From: Hyaloperonospora brassicae
Lineage: Eukaryota; Oomycota; Peronosporomycetes; Peronosporales; Peronosporaceae
NCBI GenBank assembly: GCA_947650285.1
Contig: CANTFL010000999.1
Coordinates: 20,201 to 84,200, forward strand
DNA length: 64,000 nucleotides
Reading direction: 5' to 3'
The notes under the pieces are model-generated. The model did no database searches. It was not told where the DNA came from and saw nothing but the letters and a program-made list of their open reading frames with translations. A program made the position numbers and the translations under genes. Below are positions 43,642-55,679 of this stretch, piece after piece (positions within the stretch are counted from its first letter, which is position 1; each line of letters opens with the position of its first letter).

Positions 43642-44364
43642 ATGACGAAGAAGGGATCGTGTCGGGTGCTCCTCTTGCTGCTGGGCGCATGTGTGTTCGT
43701 CCATACAATAACCAGTCAATTGGTCGACGACCAAACGTTCTTTGCAGGGGCTCAGAGCCTAAACGCAAGGTCCAGTTCCTCTCAGTGGGGATCGTCGCAA
43801 AGTCCAACGAAAGTATCCGCTAGCAACGATTTCAGCCTGAGTGACAGCCGAGCGGGCAGTAAATCGAGCACCGACGGTGCATTGGAGAGCTCTGCGAGTG
43901 AAGGAAGCATGGACGATAGCGAGAGCGGCAGTTACTCTGGCTCGAGCAGCTCGAGCTTGGAGTACGAGTGCGACTGCCGATCGGTCCGTCGGGTGTCGCT
44001 CATGGGAGCCTCGGACTACTGCCTAGCACCGAACGCGTCCCTCAGCAGCAAGTGCGGCAACGTTGATCTACGTGAAGATGGTGGCTGCCCGATCGTTGGA
44101 GCGCAGCCGTGCTCTTCCAAGGGTCACGTCCTCACGAACGACTCGTTCTGCGAGCTGGACAGAAAGGATGACACGTACAAGTGCGTGGCCAGCAAGAACG
44201 ACTTGGACATCCAAAAGAATGGCAAGAAGAAGAAAAAGAATGCGAACCGCCGCCACGGGTCCGAATCGGAGGCAAGCGCGTCTTCGATGCATTTGGCGCT
44301 GACGGCGCGTCAAGTACTTGCAATCGTGGCTTGCGTGGCAGTCGGCATAATGGCGCTAGTGTAG
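43642..44364 (+). CDS. Secreted Ser-rich protein with eight cysteines and GPI-like C-terminus
   Basis: A 240-residue protein I cannot assign to a family. Residues 1-26 look like a signal peptide: two lysines and an arginine, then LLLLLGACVFV, with a probable cut near TS-Q (25-26). About 30-105 is Ser-rich with many Asp and Glu, likely O-glycosylated and extended. Eight cysteines lie between about 110 and 182 (CDC, YC, KC, GC, PC, FC, KC), enough for four disulfides. A Lys-rich KKKKK stretch follows, then a C-terminal hydrophobic segment (about 218-240: RQVLAIVACVAVGIMALV) ending at the stop. That is the layout of a GPI-anchored cell-surface protein or a tail-anchored one. No RXLR, LFLAK or known enzyme motif is seen. 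It may be a wall, adhesion or host-contact protein. Confidence 0.72.
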   Translation: MTKKGSCRVLLLLLGACVFVHTITSQLVDDQTFFAGAQSLNARSSSSQWGSSQSPTKVSASNDFSLSDSRAGSKSSTDGALESSASEGSMDDSESGSYSGSSSSSLEYECDCRSVRRVSLMGASDYCLAPNASLSSKCGNVDLREDGGCPIVGAQPCSSKGHVLTNDSFCELDRKDDTYKCVASKNDLDIQKNGKKKKKNANRRHGSESEASASSMHLALTARQVLAIVACVAVGIMALV

Positions 44365-44523
44365 AGCGCTGTATTGACAGTCTGCGACCAGCCGCCCGTC
44401 GCGGCTACGTAGTATGCTGCAAGACCAACGTATCAACAGCACGTTGTTGAATACAATGAATTTTAGCTTTCATGCTCTGCATCTTGACGTCATTGCTGCG
44501 TTCGGTCGTCGCAGTCTTCAGCT

Positions 44524-45612
44524 TCAGTTGTGCTTGAGATCGTCGTTGGCCGGAAGCACAAAGTTGCGGAGTCGCAACCACTTGACAGCAAAGTAGTCTT
44601 GAGTCACGAGTAGCAGCGGCAACATGACAAACGCCTGTGCAATCAGGAGTCCCACGAGGTTCTCCGTAGGCGTGTGGAAGTACGAAGCCGTGAAAAACAG
44701 CAAGTACGCCGCCAGTCCGCCAATGATGATGATCCACGCGCGTAGCACCGTCCGTTTCATACTTGGCCCAGCACTCTCGACGTTCAGTGCAAACCACTCG
44801 AATAGCGGGATCGCCATGTAGTGACTCACAAGCAGCACGATATGATCCGAGTGGTCGAATCCGCCTGGGCAGCGCTTACCGCGCCGTAGACTGGCGTACC
44901 AGCAAGAATCGTCCGAGCGGCCCATGACCGCGCGTGTCAGCCCCTTCTCCACCTGACCAAATCCCATGTATAGCACCACTGTGCGCAGTGCCATCACTAC
45001 AGCGTAAAGCAGTCCACGACGCACGTACACGCGAACGCGCGGCATACTTGCGTCCGGCCCCAGCATCATGGATCCATAGTTGAGCACCAACACTGACAAT
45101 GGGATCGCCCAGGCTCCCTGCAGCAAATGCCGACAGACTGGTCACACCTAGAAGGATACTACGGACAAGGCTATGGTTTGCCAAGCCAATAAAACGTACT
45201 TTCAGAGACCCCATCACGGGCATGAGGTCCATGCCAGGGTAACAAGGGGCCGATGCATAGCCTCCCGACTCATTGGTACAGCATATAGAGGTCGAGTTCT
45301 CGGGAGCCTTTGCGTGTAGCCAATTCGAGTCGCACCTGGTCCCCACATCAAAATTTGGATATCAACTTGTTTATGTAAAATTGTGGCTTAATATAGCACT
45401 AGACATCGAAAAAAAGGTCAAAGGGACGTCACGTACTCGCCCTGTACGCGAACAAACTTCGCTGGAAAGCGATACGACGTGTACAGCACCATCAGCAGCA
45501 GCAAGACATTCACGACGAGGAACGTGCCCCGCGCATGGATCTTGTGCAGCATGAGCAGCGCCTGCTGCGCCGTCGAGAGCTTCTTCGGCGGTGTGGATTG
45601 ACTTTTTAGCAT
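44524..45612 (-). CDS. FIT-like lipid-droplet membrane protein (acyl-CoA diphosphatase family)
   Basis: FIT proteins are ER membrane proteins that hydrolyse acyl-CoA and are needed for lipid-droplet formation. Three exons are predicted. Exon 1 is 45612 to about 45433, and exon 3 is 45117-44524 with a confident intron (45118-45199, GTACGT...CTGCAG, 82 nt). Exon 2 is 45200 up to an uncertain acceptor, best about 45307, giving near 293 residues. The first intron's junctions are unresolved; another acceptor at about 45340 would add a few residues. Membrane segments include FLVVNVLLLLMVLY and a later set. The FIT catalytic histidines fit GFDHSDHIVLLVSHY and ASYFHTPTENLVGLL. The total length fits the family (250-300). 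It begins only 165 nt from the actin gene, divergently, and converges on the secreted-protein gene. Confidence 0.7.
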
Positions 45613-45777
45613 GCTACTTTGGCAATATCAGCCGATTGGTGTAGCGCACACAAAGGCAAACACACGCGACAGTTGGCGTTGAAGTAAATGGATACTTTTT
45701 TGCAGGAGACGACAGACTGTCTTGCCATTCTGCAATTTCCAGTTGTTAGCACAGTCGATCGATCGTTGCTAAATCTC
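45613..45777. promoter_or_regulatory. Short bidirectional promoter, FIT-like and actin genes
   Basis: Only 165 bp separate the divergent start codons (75 bp if the longer actin frame is used). ATTGG at about 45635-45639 is a CCAAT box on the FIT-sense strand. On the plus strand TTTTTTGCAG at 45696-45705 looks like an intron 3' end, which would put a leader intron before the actin start. Confidence 0.4.
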
Positions 45778-46917
45778 ATGCACTTTAGTACGGAAGACGA
45801 GGTACAAGCCGTCGTGATTGACAATGGGTCTGGTATGTGCAAAGCTGGATTTGCAGGCGATGACGCGCCACGGGCTGTGTACCCTTCGATTGTAGGCATG
45901 CCAAAGCATTTGGGGATCATGGTAGGCATGAACCAGAAAGACGCTTACATTGGCGATGAAGCGCAAGCGAAACGTGGTGTGTTGACGTTGCGGTACCCGA
46001 TTGAGCACGGTATTGTTACAAATTGGGACGACATGGAAAAAATATGGAGTCACACGTTCTTTAATGAACTTCGTATCGCACCCGAAGAGCATCCAGTGCT
46101 TCTCACGGAAGCTCCGTTGAACCCAAAAGCGAATCGAGAACGCATGACGCAAATTATGTTTGAGACTTTTAACGTGCCGGCCATGTACGTAAACATTCAA
46201 GCGGTGCTGTCGTTGTACGCGTCTGGCCGGACCACGGGTTGCGTGCTTGACTCTGGTGACGGCGTCTCGCACACCGTGCCTATCTACGAAGGATACGCGT
46301 TGCCACATGCGATTGTGCGCCTCGATCTAGCTGGTCGTGATCTGACGGATTACATGATGAAAATTCTGACCGAACGTGGCTACTCGTTCACAACGACCGC
46401 GGAGCGCGAGATCGTGCGAGATATCAAGGAGAGATTGACGTACGTGGCCATGGATTTCGACCGGGAGATGCAAAAAGCGGCTCAGTCGTCTGCGCTCGAA
46501 AAGACGTACGAGCTACCTGATGGCAATGTGATTGTCATTGGTAGCGAGCGCTTCCGGACGCCTGAAGTGCTCTTTGATCCGTCCATGATTGGCCGAGAGT
46601 GCTCGGGTGTGCACGAGTGTGCGTTCCAGACAATCATGAAGTGCGACGTTGATATCCGGCGGGACTTGTACAACAACGTGGTGTTATCAGGGGGGTCAAC
46701 GATGTTTCCGGGGATTGGCGAGCGCATGACCAAGGAGATGGCCACACTAGCGCCGGCAGCGATGAAAGTCAAGATTATTACGCCACCTGAGCGCAAGTAC
46801 TCGGTCTGGATCGGAGGCTCTATCCTGGCATCACTAGCTACCTTTCAGCAAATGTGGATCTCCAAGACCGAATATGACGAGTCGGGACCATCTATTGTCC
46901 ACCGCAAATGCTTCTGA
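45778..46917 (+). CDS. Divergent actin
   Basis: A 379-residue actin from [17 protein letters not shown] to the usual C-terminal [10 protein letters not shown]. Actin polymerises into filaments with ATP. The nucleotide-binding phosphate loops are [19 protein letters not shown] and [16 protein letters not shown]. The conserved core from [13 protein letters not shown] to [19 protein letters not shown] is nearly standard. Differences cluster in the exposed DNase loop ([20 protein letters not shown]), where Met replaces the usual Arg and Leu replaces Pro or Gln, and in the region [18 protein letters not shown] and [16 protein letters not shown]. The start is debated: an in-frame ATG at 45688 adds 30 unrelated residues (409 total), but TTTTTTGCAG just before 45706 looks like an acceptor, so I prefer 45778. 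It is probably the more diverged oomycete actin paralogue. Confidence 0.9.
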   Translation: MHFSTEDEVQAVVIDNGSGMCKAGFAGDDAPRAVYPSIVGMPKHLGIMVGMNQKDAYIGDEAQAKRGVLTLRYPIEHGIVTNWDDMEKIWSHTFFNELRIAPEEHPVLLTEAPLNPKANRERMTQIMFETFNVPAMYVNIQAVLSLYASGRTTGCVLDSGDGVSHTVPIYEGYALPHAIVRLDLAGRDLTDYMMKILTERGYSFTTTAEREIVRDIKERLTYVAMDFDREMQKAAQSSALEKTYELPDGNVIVIGSERFRTPEVLFDPSMIGRECSGVHECAFQTIMKCDVDIRRDLYNNVVLSGGSTMFPGIGERMTKEMATLAPAAMKVKIITPPERKYSVWIGGSILASLATFQQMWISKTEYDESGPSIVHRKCF

Positions 46918-47900
46918 TTGAGCAAAGCGACGTGTTCCAGGTACCTGTGGCGACGATTGTGTGAGGATCTTGAGGCTTAAGTGCTTCGGAGTCGACTACG
47001 TCGTTAGGTTACGTTGATGTTTAACTGCAATGCGAATTTGCGACACGACTCGACACGCGCTCCGAGCACGTCAATCATCATCTTATCATGGTCCACGTTA
47101 CTGTCTCCGCCAAACCGAAGGTGTTGCCCTTGCTACGATTCAGCAAGTGGATTAGCACTCTACGTCGTGAGAGCTTATGATGATGACCTTCTCGTCTCGA
47201 CTACAACGCATTACTGTCCTAGTTGCCACATAAGCAACTTACTTTATCCGACTCAGCACTTCGGGGGTATAAACCACCAACTCTTGCGATAAGAAAGCAG
47301 CGGCACTGCTTACGCGACACGTTTTTCGCTAGCTGTCTTCATCCAGCATTCACTGCGTTTCATCAGCACACATGTAACGAAGTCGCCATCCCCGTGCACT
47401 GTGATGGCTATAGCATAGTTATAGCCGTTGTCGATGCCCTTCACAAGTCACTCAGCGATAGTGCCCGGCATCAACGCTCGGAGAGCAAAAGTGCAGACTC
47501 GAAGACATGATTGGCTTGGGGGCTGCGAGGACGCGGGAGATTGTGACCACTTGAGTCCGTTTTCCGCATGGCGGAAGCACGCACTAGGGGCGGACACGAT
47601 CGCCGCCCACATGGACTCGGATGTGGTGCACTGTGGGAAACGCATCCACGGTTAGTGCGATGTGCAGTTGATGTTATAGTTTCAGTTGATAGATTCCTAT
47701 GCTCGAATCTAGCACATAGTCCCAGGTAGTTGAGGTTTCGAAATGTGCAAAGACCCTATGCATGTTGACCTAAACTGTTGCCTTTAATTTGTCGAGTCTA
47801 ACGTCGTCAAAACAGGCGTTAACCAGATCAATATGAAGAGTCAAAATGCTGGAACAATTCCTGGCAAGGATCGAAGAAGCAGAACTTCCAAGTTTATTTG
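46918..47900. other. Actin 3' flank and start of right repeat arm
   Basis: Contains the actin 3' untranslated region and then sequence of increasing AT content. No gene, tRNA or transposon domain was recognised. It is a transition zone between the gene island and the decayed copia element to the right. Confidence 0.45.
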
Positions 47901-48870
47901 ATAGAGGGTAACAGTGGGACGGGATATGGTGGCCCCATTTGCGGTGACACGGGTCATTACAGACGTGACTGTCCGAAGTTGGACGAGAAGCAGAAAATAA
48001 GCGGATGACGAAATTCTCAAGCAAATATGCAAAATCGCGAGGAAAAGTTTGGCAGCAATAAATAGCGCTGATCACACACCAAATGAAGTTCATCAACTTC
48101 ATTTGGTGTGTGATCCGTGAATCGGTACGGAAAATACAAAGAAACTCTTGTGTAAATTAGTGTTTTTTGACGGGAGCACAAATACACACTAAATATGTGT
48201 TTTGGACGCGGGCACAAATGCTCACTTCAGGAAAAAACAATTTGACTACCTTCGAGGAAATGGAAGAAAGTGACTGAAATGTACAGACTTCGAGTTTAGC
48301 AGAAAAGGCAATGTAACAGTGGAAGTATATAGTACAGCGATGTTTCGAACCTAAATCGGGTATAACAACGTACATCTGATATCGATCAATGTGATCTATC
48401 TTTCTGGAGCTAAATGTAATCTGTTTTCACCTGGGTTAGCTCTGATCAAGGCAATGAAATGTCTTGGGATTCAAAGGCGCAAATATTTCGTATGAAGAAC
48501 GACAAATTGGAGGTGATTCGCGATTCCCACGAAAATCCTGCAAGAATACTTGCTACGCAAATTTTGCGGTCATTAATGGCATCGAAGACCTAATTGATTG
48601 GCATGAGTGTCTAGGTCATACGTGTCCAGAACATACCTAAATTGGTCGACAGGGGGAATGGCTGAAGACATCACGTTTAAACGTCAGGCAAAGTTTTCTG
48701 CCCAGATTTCATCTTGAAAAGCAAAGACGCAAATCGTTACGAAAACCTTAGATTTTCTGATGCAGGTGCAGACTATAACTCCTTTGCGGATCTGTTGTTT
48801 CCAGGCTCAGGTGACGGTTCACGTGCTTCGCAGCCAAAATTATGGAGCGCACCCATCAGACGATTGTTAA
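47900..48870 (+). pseudogene. Decayed Ty1/copia gag-pol fragment
   Basis: Motifs occur in copia order on the plus strand. A zinc-knuckle-like GGPICGDTGHYRRDCPKL lies at about 47920-47985, with the first cysteine lost. A protease-to-integrase linker pattern NVHLISINVIYLSGAKCNLF is at about 48365-48430. A pre-integrase motif reads LIDWHECLGHTCPEH at about 48590-48635. An integrase-start-like NSFADLLFPGSGDG is at about 48775-48820. Stops and frame changes separate them, and the reverse transcriptase was not recognised downstream. A perfect foldback palindrome at 48070-48115 sits inside it. No LTRs were defined. Confidence 0.6.
48070..48115. repeat. Perfect palindrome, 21-nt arms, 4-nt loop
   Basis: Left arm 48070-48090 begins GATCACACACCAAATG and right arm 48095-48115 ends CATTTGGTGTGTGATC. 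The loop is CATC. All 21 positions pair, with no flanking continuation. It lies inside the decayed copia fragment, where perfect conservation of both arms suggests it is recent. Confidence 0.92.
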
Positions 48871-51800
48871 CATCATAAGACAATGATGAGTCAGGCAGGA
48901 TTCCCTGTATCATTTTGAGAGCACACAGTAGAGAATTCTGATTACATCAAAGTCGGTGCGAGACGTAAAAGATACGACATAATATTTGCAACACAACCAG
49001 ATGTAACCACATCCGTGTGTTTGACTCGCGGTTGTATTGATATACGCCAGATAAATTGGAACATACTTGATTCTAATTGTCAATTTGGTTTTTGCAAGGC
49101 TACACCAAAAAATGATATCGTAATTTTTAATGTCTATTGTCCGACAGAGCAAAACATGGGTCTGTATGTGAGGTAAACATCAAAGTATAAATAGAATATA
49201 GGAATCTTACGAGCGCGATGTCGAAAGCAAGTTAAATAGTGTCTACAGTCGTTCAACGACTTATTAATAAATGTATATATTATAAGCGACCTCGCAAGTG
49301 GTCAAGCAAAGAAGAGTCATTGAGAATAGCTAGAAGCGACGCTGGTTCTCTTCAGAATGTGTTGTAAAATGATGTCCTAATGGTCGATGTCGATTCAGCA
49401 AGTTATTCTGGCATCGACAAAAACACGGACAGTGATGTGCTAAGGATTTGTGCTACACCATCGAGTGATTCTACGAATCGTAACGTCCGTTCTTGGAGAA
49501 ATGCTTCCGTAGGGGGGAGGTGGAGGATACTATGATGGTCAAGAAATCGATTCTGAAAGTATTTTTACACGGTGCAGGAAGGCGGAATCGTTGTGATCTC
49601 TATTGCAGACAGTGATAAGCGTCCAGACACAAATTCGATTAACACATTGATAAAGAACTTACTACAGATACCAATAATAAAAATGGGTCAGATGTTGAAA
49701 ATGGTACAGAAGAGCTGTGTGATTCTCTCAGATGCGTTTTGGGCATTACTGAAGCGTATTAATATTAAAATGGCAGCATTTGAAGACGACTGCAATGACT
49801 CATTTGATCCAAGTGATACACACGAAGCCATAAATATTTATAATGACGCTACCGAGCAAAAATATATCCAGCTCCGTGTCGAGTGCTAATGATCCCGTTC
49901 AATTACATTTATCGGCCACAAGAAGACTCCAAGATACGACGGCACCAACTTAATCGATGATCTGTATCCCCCAAGCGATCACTACCTCTTGTCGCCGCTA
50001 GCATAAAGCCGACTTCAGCCGTCAACAAGGCAACGGCACACTGCTTCTAATCTACCAAGCATAAAAGGAAACCTTTACTCTGACCATGATCTCGCTGATC
50101 GATTTGCAATCGACTATGTCGCTGGCGTAGTCGGCGTCATTGAGCCTTCATAATTATCAACTCTGTGGCTTCATTTCAACGGGGTTCACATGCAACTTGG
50201 AGTAAAATTTATCTTTACGATGGCATACGATAAGTGTATCGTATGCCATCGTAAAGATAAATTTTAGTGGGTCATCACGGTTTAGGTAGGTGTACCGTGT
50301 GGTGTGCCAATATTTTAAATCAGTGTCGTTACAGGTACGAAAAATACGTTTCATACCTTACTCTAATAGAGAGCAAAACCTTACTTTTAGTAATTGAGGA
50401 GGACTTTACCCCGCTATTGATTCGTAATACGCACCATTTCCTTTTTGATCTGTTAAAGACACGTCACATGGATAAGGCGTTTCAAATCTTGTAAGAGTAG
50501 TCAAGCCTTGTTCAGGTGTAGGCTCTTGAGCACTTTGTGCTGTTATTTCGTGAATCGTCAGGTCTCTTGGACAAGGACCTTAAGCCTAAATATTGTTGAT
50601 TCGTAGAGTCGATTTCATTGATAGAACTATGTTTCTCGTTGAGGAGAAAGCTTTGCTCTGGCTATGAGCTGTGCCATCTCCGCTACGTCTTTGTCCTGCT
50701 GATTCTGCTGCGCATCCGGCATCGTCAATCTTTGCTTGTGCCTTTACACCGAAACATTTGGGTCAACTTCTGGTCGCAAATATCGATATGACATGTGAGA
50801 TGTGAACGCTCGGCGCAATAGCCAATTGATCGTATCGTTCAGACAAGGCAAGTGATCGTACCAAGGAAAAGGAAAACGGACAAGTGCCACGATCTGCAAG
50901 CATAAATGAATCGCAATGTCAAGATGACAGGAACACTTTACTTTGCCGCATTATCTTGGTCTTTAGATGACGAATATGATAGCGTGCCAATCGTGACATG
51001 TTAGAAAAACGCTGATCGCACGTTTACCTCTACAAAAACATCTCGTACAAGACATATCGATGGGGGTTGATTCCATGCGAGTTGGACAAATGCACTTATA
51101 GATACAACAAAGTTGTGAAGCGGGTGAGGAATCGATAAAGGCCCCGCAACGCATATCGTGTTTGGCACTTCTTGAATATAACATGGGCCTTCACGTCTAA
51201 GGCGGCTGCGCGTATGTCAAGGGCCAACGTGTTGCGACTCTATCTAGCGTTATGCCACCTAGGGTCGACATGCGTGCAGGGGCGCGCTGACAGCTACCAC
51301 GCGCTCTATTTGCGTCCATTTTAGCACCTGCGAAGAAAGCGGATTTATGTCTCCTTTTGCACGCACTGAGGTTTATGACAATCAAGTGACACGACGCGAA
51401 ACGAGCTGGTAATTGGTGATGAAGGCTCTCTGCAGTGTGTCGTAGAACCGTGTCATCCGATTATTTACCATACTTTTGTAAGGTTGTAAATATAAAAAAT
51501 ACATATCTTTGTTATAAGCTATATCGTTTAGTCGGCGATTGACTAAAACCACAACGATTAGACGCGCATTCTACTATCAAGCGGTCCCTAGGTCTAATAT
51601 CTAACGCTACTAACGTTAGCGAGTGGAATTAGTCAACGACATAGCTAATGTATTCATGCATATCTACCCGTTAATTATCCACATTATGTCGAGGTCAATG
51701 TCTAGTACCGTAATGTGTACATTTGTTATGCAAAAGATTCCATTAACGGTAGTACACGATGGTTTTATCATTACGGTAGGGAAGGTGTATCTGTGCCGTT

Positions 51801-54800
51801 TCACAGATATAAAATCAGTGTCTTAATTAGAATTTATACCGAGGGTTGAGGAGTTTAGCCTTTTAAGAACAGATTTCCTTTTTTACCCTCTTACTCGAAT
51901 AATCTATAGGTTAAAGTACTTTAGCAACTTTCGCGATTAGCTAGTTTTGATAATCATAAAAGTAAAGCAAACAGGCATTTCGCATTTTGATCGATAAGTG
52001 ACAAGCGACATATAGAGGCGTCCTGTAATCATTCGATTTGTGAAGCCTTCTAAAATTTTGCGCTCTTGCGCACAGGTTGCCACTTATTTTTCCTGACCTT
52101 TTGTCCCTTATACGAGGACGAGAACTTCGATGAGCCAGCTTACTCATTAACTCGTTATTCTATGAATCCATCGATTATTAGAGCAGTGGTGTGCTAGACG
52201 TTGAATCGTTGAGTCTTTATCAGCTTTACGTACCGAGTATTGCTTTGAATTAGAAAAAAGTCTCTGAGATGAAGCTGTGGCAACTTCACTAAGATCCACC
52301 GTTGCTTTAACTTACTGTTTAATAAGTCCATGTGCAGCGCGTAACCTATGATCTGTCTTAAACGTTTTGTACCGTTAGTCAGAAAGTCTTCTACAATAGT
52401 ACCGTAGTACAACTAAACCCGCTATAACATTTCTTTATACACAAAAAGCTGCAACTATTCTATGAACAGCGAAACGAAAAATAAGTTATACACAGTCGGA
52501 AGAGAGGCGTCGTGTGTGTAGTTTGCTATCTTCTTCAGCCGGATCATGTGTGCAATCGTCTAGCGCTACGAATATCTCAACTATTCATCATATCTGTGAT
52601 AGTAAGTATGTATCACCTGCACGGAACAGATACACCTCCAAGCACAAAACGTATGCGTAGCAATTAAGCGAAACCGTCAAACAGTACCGCTGTCACCCCA
52701 CCGACTGCGAATACAACAATTTCGTCTTCAGCTATCGATATTAATCCGCTTCACGAATCTAACGCAAAGGATGATCATAACCTTATTGTCGACTACATCG
52801 ATAAAAAATACCGCTGCCATCACCATCAGTCGACATGACGAGTGGCATATACTTCTGGCAAATGATGTTGTTTATCTGACCATCGGTGCACGTATTTAAT
52901 CATGTATGTGCTCCTGTATGTACAAACTTTCAAGTGAGAAGGTTTTACAGCTCGCCTAAAACAAGTTTTTTTGTCTGCGCAAGCGCGACACTCCATCGAG
53001 TCAATTCCTGGTCTTCTACGAAAAGATAGTTGTATCGAGTTATACATCATTCGTTGAATATCAGAAAATATGTGATGGGAGACCGTCTTTGATTATCCTG
53101 TGCGAAATCTTTAGTATGGACGTCGGGCCTCAATCCACCTGTGACGCATGCTCGTAATTCTGCAGGACTCTACGCATGTATCCACATCCTACTGAAGTCA
53201 ATTCCAGTAAATGGATGTGGTGTGTTTGGTGTGTTATTTTTAATGCAAACTTTCCGTTACGAATTGTAATAAATTCTATTACACATAGTGTTCTGCTATA
53301 CCAACTTTGATTGTGATGAAAATGATTAGATTTTAGATCGAATTTTGTTGAACTGAATCTAGTGCGAATGGCTATCAAGCTATTTGCTAATTTCTTAATA
53401 GAAAACTTAGATCAATGAGTTAATATCGGTCAAAATTGTTTAATCATCTACTTCACCGTAGATGTCTGAAATCGTCCGGATCATATATAAGAACGATGGA
53501 GACATCCCGTTGTGCATTGCTTATTTTCGGGATGATATACTGGCAAGAGAAATGACAATTTCCACGCCCCTTATGAGTGAGTTGATACATTTCATGTATA
53601 AAGAGGTGATGGTTGGACGTTAAATATGAAAAGTGAATTGTGAGTGGAGAAAATGCCGAAACGAACGAAAACTAGTTCCGCATTTATTATACCGTCTGGG
53701 GTGTTTGATTATTACGAATGCCTTTGGTAATAAGGAATGCCTACACAAGACTTGAAGCCGAAGTCAACGCGTCTTATGGGTAGTTTATTATCGGCTCCAG
53801 CCATGTCTCAATTTTCTCCGGATCGCTTTATCGATCGATGAGCTTACTGAAGCTGAACTAAAAAACCGATCAAGTGACTTACGTATTTGATCTATGGTTT
53901 AACTAGTTTCATATCGATCCAAGCTGCATCATAAAGTACTCCGTATGATAGATCAGAGCGGCTCTTGGAGGTAATAATATTTAATAATCTATTGATTAGT
54001 CTTGCCAAACAATTTTGACGACGACGTAAGGTGAAATATCGACGACATCGAATCTCACTCGCAGGTTTAAGATCCCATCTGAAAAATTGGTATCGCTGTT
54101 CGAACAATCGCTTTATTGGACGTTGCGAAAGACGTCGTCGTGGTCAAGAAGGCTGAAATAAACTGGTCGTTCAGTAAACATTTCGCAATTTTGGCGTCCG
54201 TACTGTATGAGTTGCGGAATGCACAATTTCACAGAATTCGGTGATGTGGGTACGCAAGCAAGCGAAGTTCAAAATTAAGAGAAGTGGGTCCACGAGCAAA
54301 CGAATTTTGGAGTGACCGGAATCGTTTCGATAAAGTTGGGAGCAATCATAATCGAAATGTATTAGCTAGAGTCGATCCTGACGACGCCAACAAATACGGT
54401 AGTACGATTTATATCATGCCATTGATAAGGAGCGCGATCGCGATCCCGAAGGTAGAACGTTTTGGGATAAAGATAAATTTGCGCTCGCTACGTCAGCGGA
54501 TAATATTGATTAGACCTTAAGGCTCGAAATCTTTGATCCTTATCACTTCCTATGAACGTGGTGTATCCTGGCTAATGGGCTGTTGTGGAGGATCTACAAA
54601 GATGATACGATAGCGCGTGTTGGACAGTAAATATTCAAGAAACAAAACCTGTTAAGCAAATTATTTAAATTTGCGGAATGATTGATAAAGAAGTGGCCGT
54701 TCTTGACGGAGCGCTGGATGCATGCTTTGTATGCGGGTTTGCATAAAATAAAAAGAACGACAATGCAACACTATATTAGACAATATAGTTATCAGAACTT

Positions 54801-55679
54801 AATGTGAGATGAGGAGGTTGGGCAGATATCATATATAAGTTGACACTTGATGTTCTTTAGCGCGAGAATGACAAGGATGAGGTACTCGGCGTCCTCGCTT
54901 CAGGCATAGAACCCCCTGAAGATGTAGAAATATTACTGATCGCGATTGCTTGTAAATAAAGGCATGCAATAGTTTTGCCCCCACGCACGGAAGGCATAGG
55001 CGAGAGCTGTTGGTCGCCAGTTTCGACGGGTCGGAACGAAGAGAACAAAACGGTGGGTGTATCAGCGCGATCAGTTGGAAGATACGTAAGTAGACAATCG
55101 TAAGCGCCACGTCCGAGTATTCAGCTTATCTGAGTCAATGAAGCGTACTATGAGTATCTGCTGTTTGTTTGGAGATACTGAAAGATCCGAACAGGCAATT
55201 CTTCATCATTTTTTAAAAATTCAACGTTCTTATCGGGCAGCATAGAGTGACATTGATCCAAAGCGTATGTAATACAGCTGATACGTCACCGGTCGATGTA
55301 ATAGTTGCGTAAGTGACCAATCCATGATTACCAGCTCATAACGCGAAACTGGGGTATACGTACAAACTAGCCAGTAAGTGTTTAATTGCAACAAGAAATG
55401 TGCATGAGTGTCAGCTTGTTATATCCTACACGACCTGATGTCCGTGACCCTACTAAATCATCCGCTGCTGCTAAAGCGGGTCAACCGCGTAGTGAGAATA
55501 ACTGCGAGCATTTGGGTAGGCCTTCAAACAGAGATCGTACGAAATATCAGAAGGAGCGTATAAATCAGGCGCGAAAGAATGTCTATGGACTGCTTTATGA
55601 AGGGATATGGAATCGGGTATGCGCAACAATAAATTTGTAGCAATATCCTAAGCTCCACTCGACTATAAAGGGGACGATA
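48871..55679. other. AT-rich repeat-derived sequence, mostly unrecognised
   Basis: No gene could be supported. The longest open frame (49572-49889, plus) has an acidic, motif-free product. The stretch may contain the rest of a copia element at its left end and the gag, protease and RT of the gypsy element at its right end, but these are too decayed to read by eye. A perfect palindrome lies at 50203-50266. Confidence 0.4.
50203..50266. repeat. Perfect palindrome, 30-nt arms, 4-nt loop
   Basis: Left arm 50203-50232 (begins TAAAATTTATCTTTACGAT) pairs perfectly with right arm 50237-50266 (ends AAATTTTA). The loop is AGTG at 50233-50236. All 30 positions match and pairing stops sharply at both outer ends, as expected of a template-switch event or a foldback element. 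There is no oligo-T run or gene nearby, so a terminator role is unlikely. Confidence 0.93.

Noticed and set aside
45688..45777. In-frame 30-residue N-terminal extension of the actin.
   Set aside because: Unlike any actin N-terminus, and a TTTTTTGCAG acceptor-like site lies within it. The ATG at 45778 gives a normal length, so the extension was not adopted.
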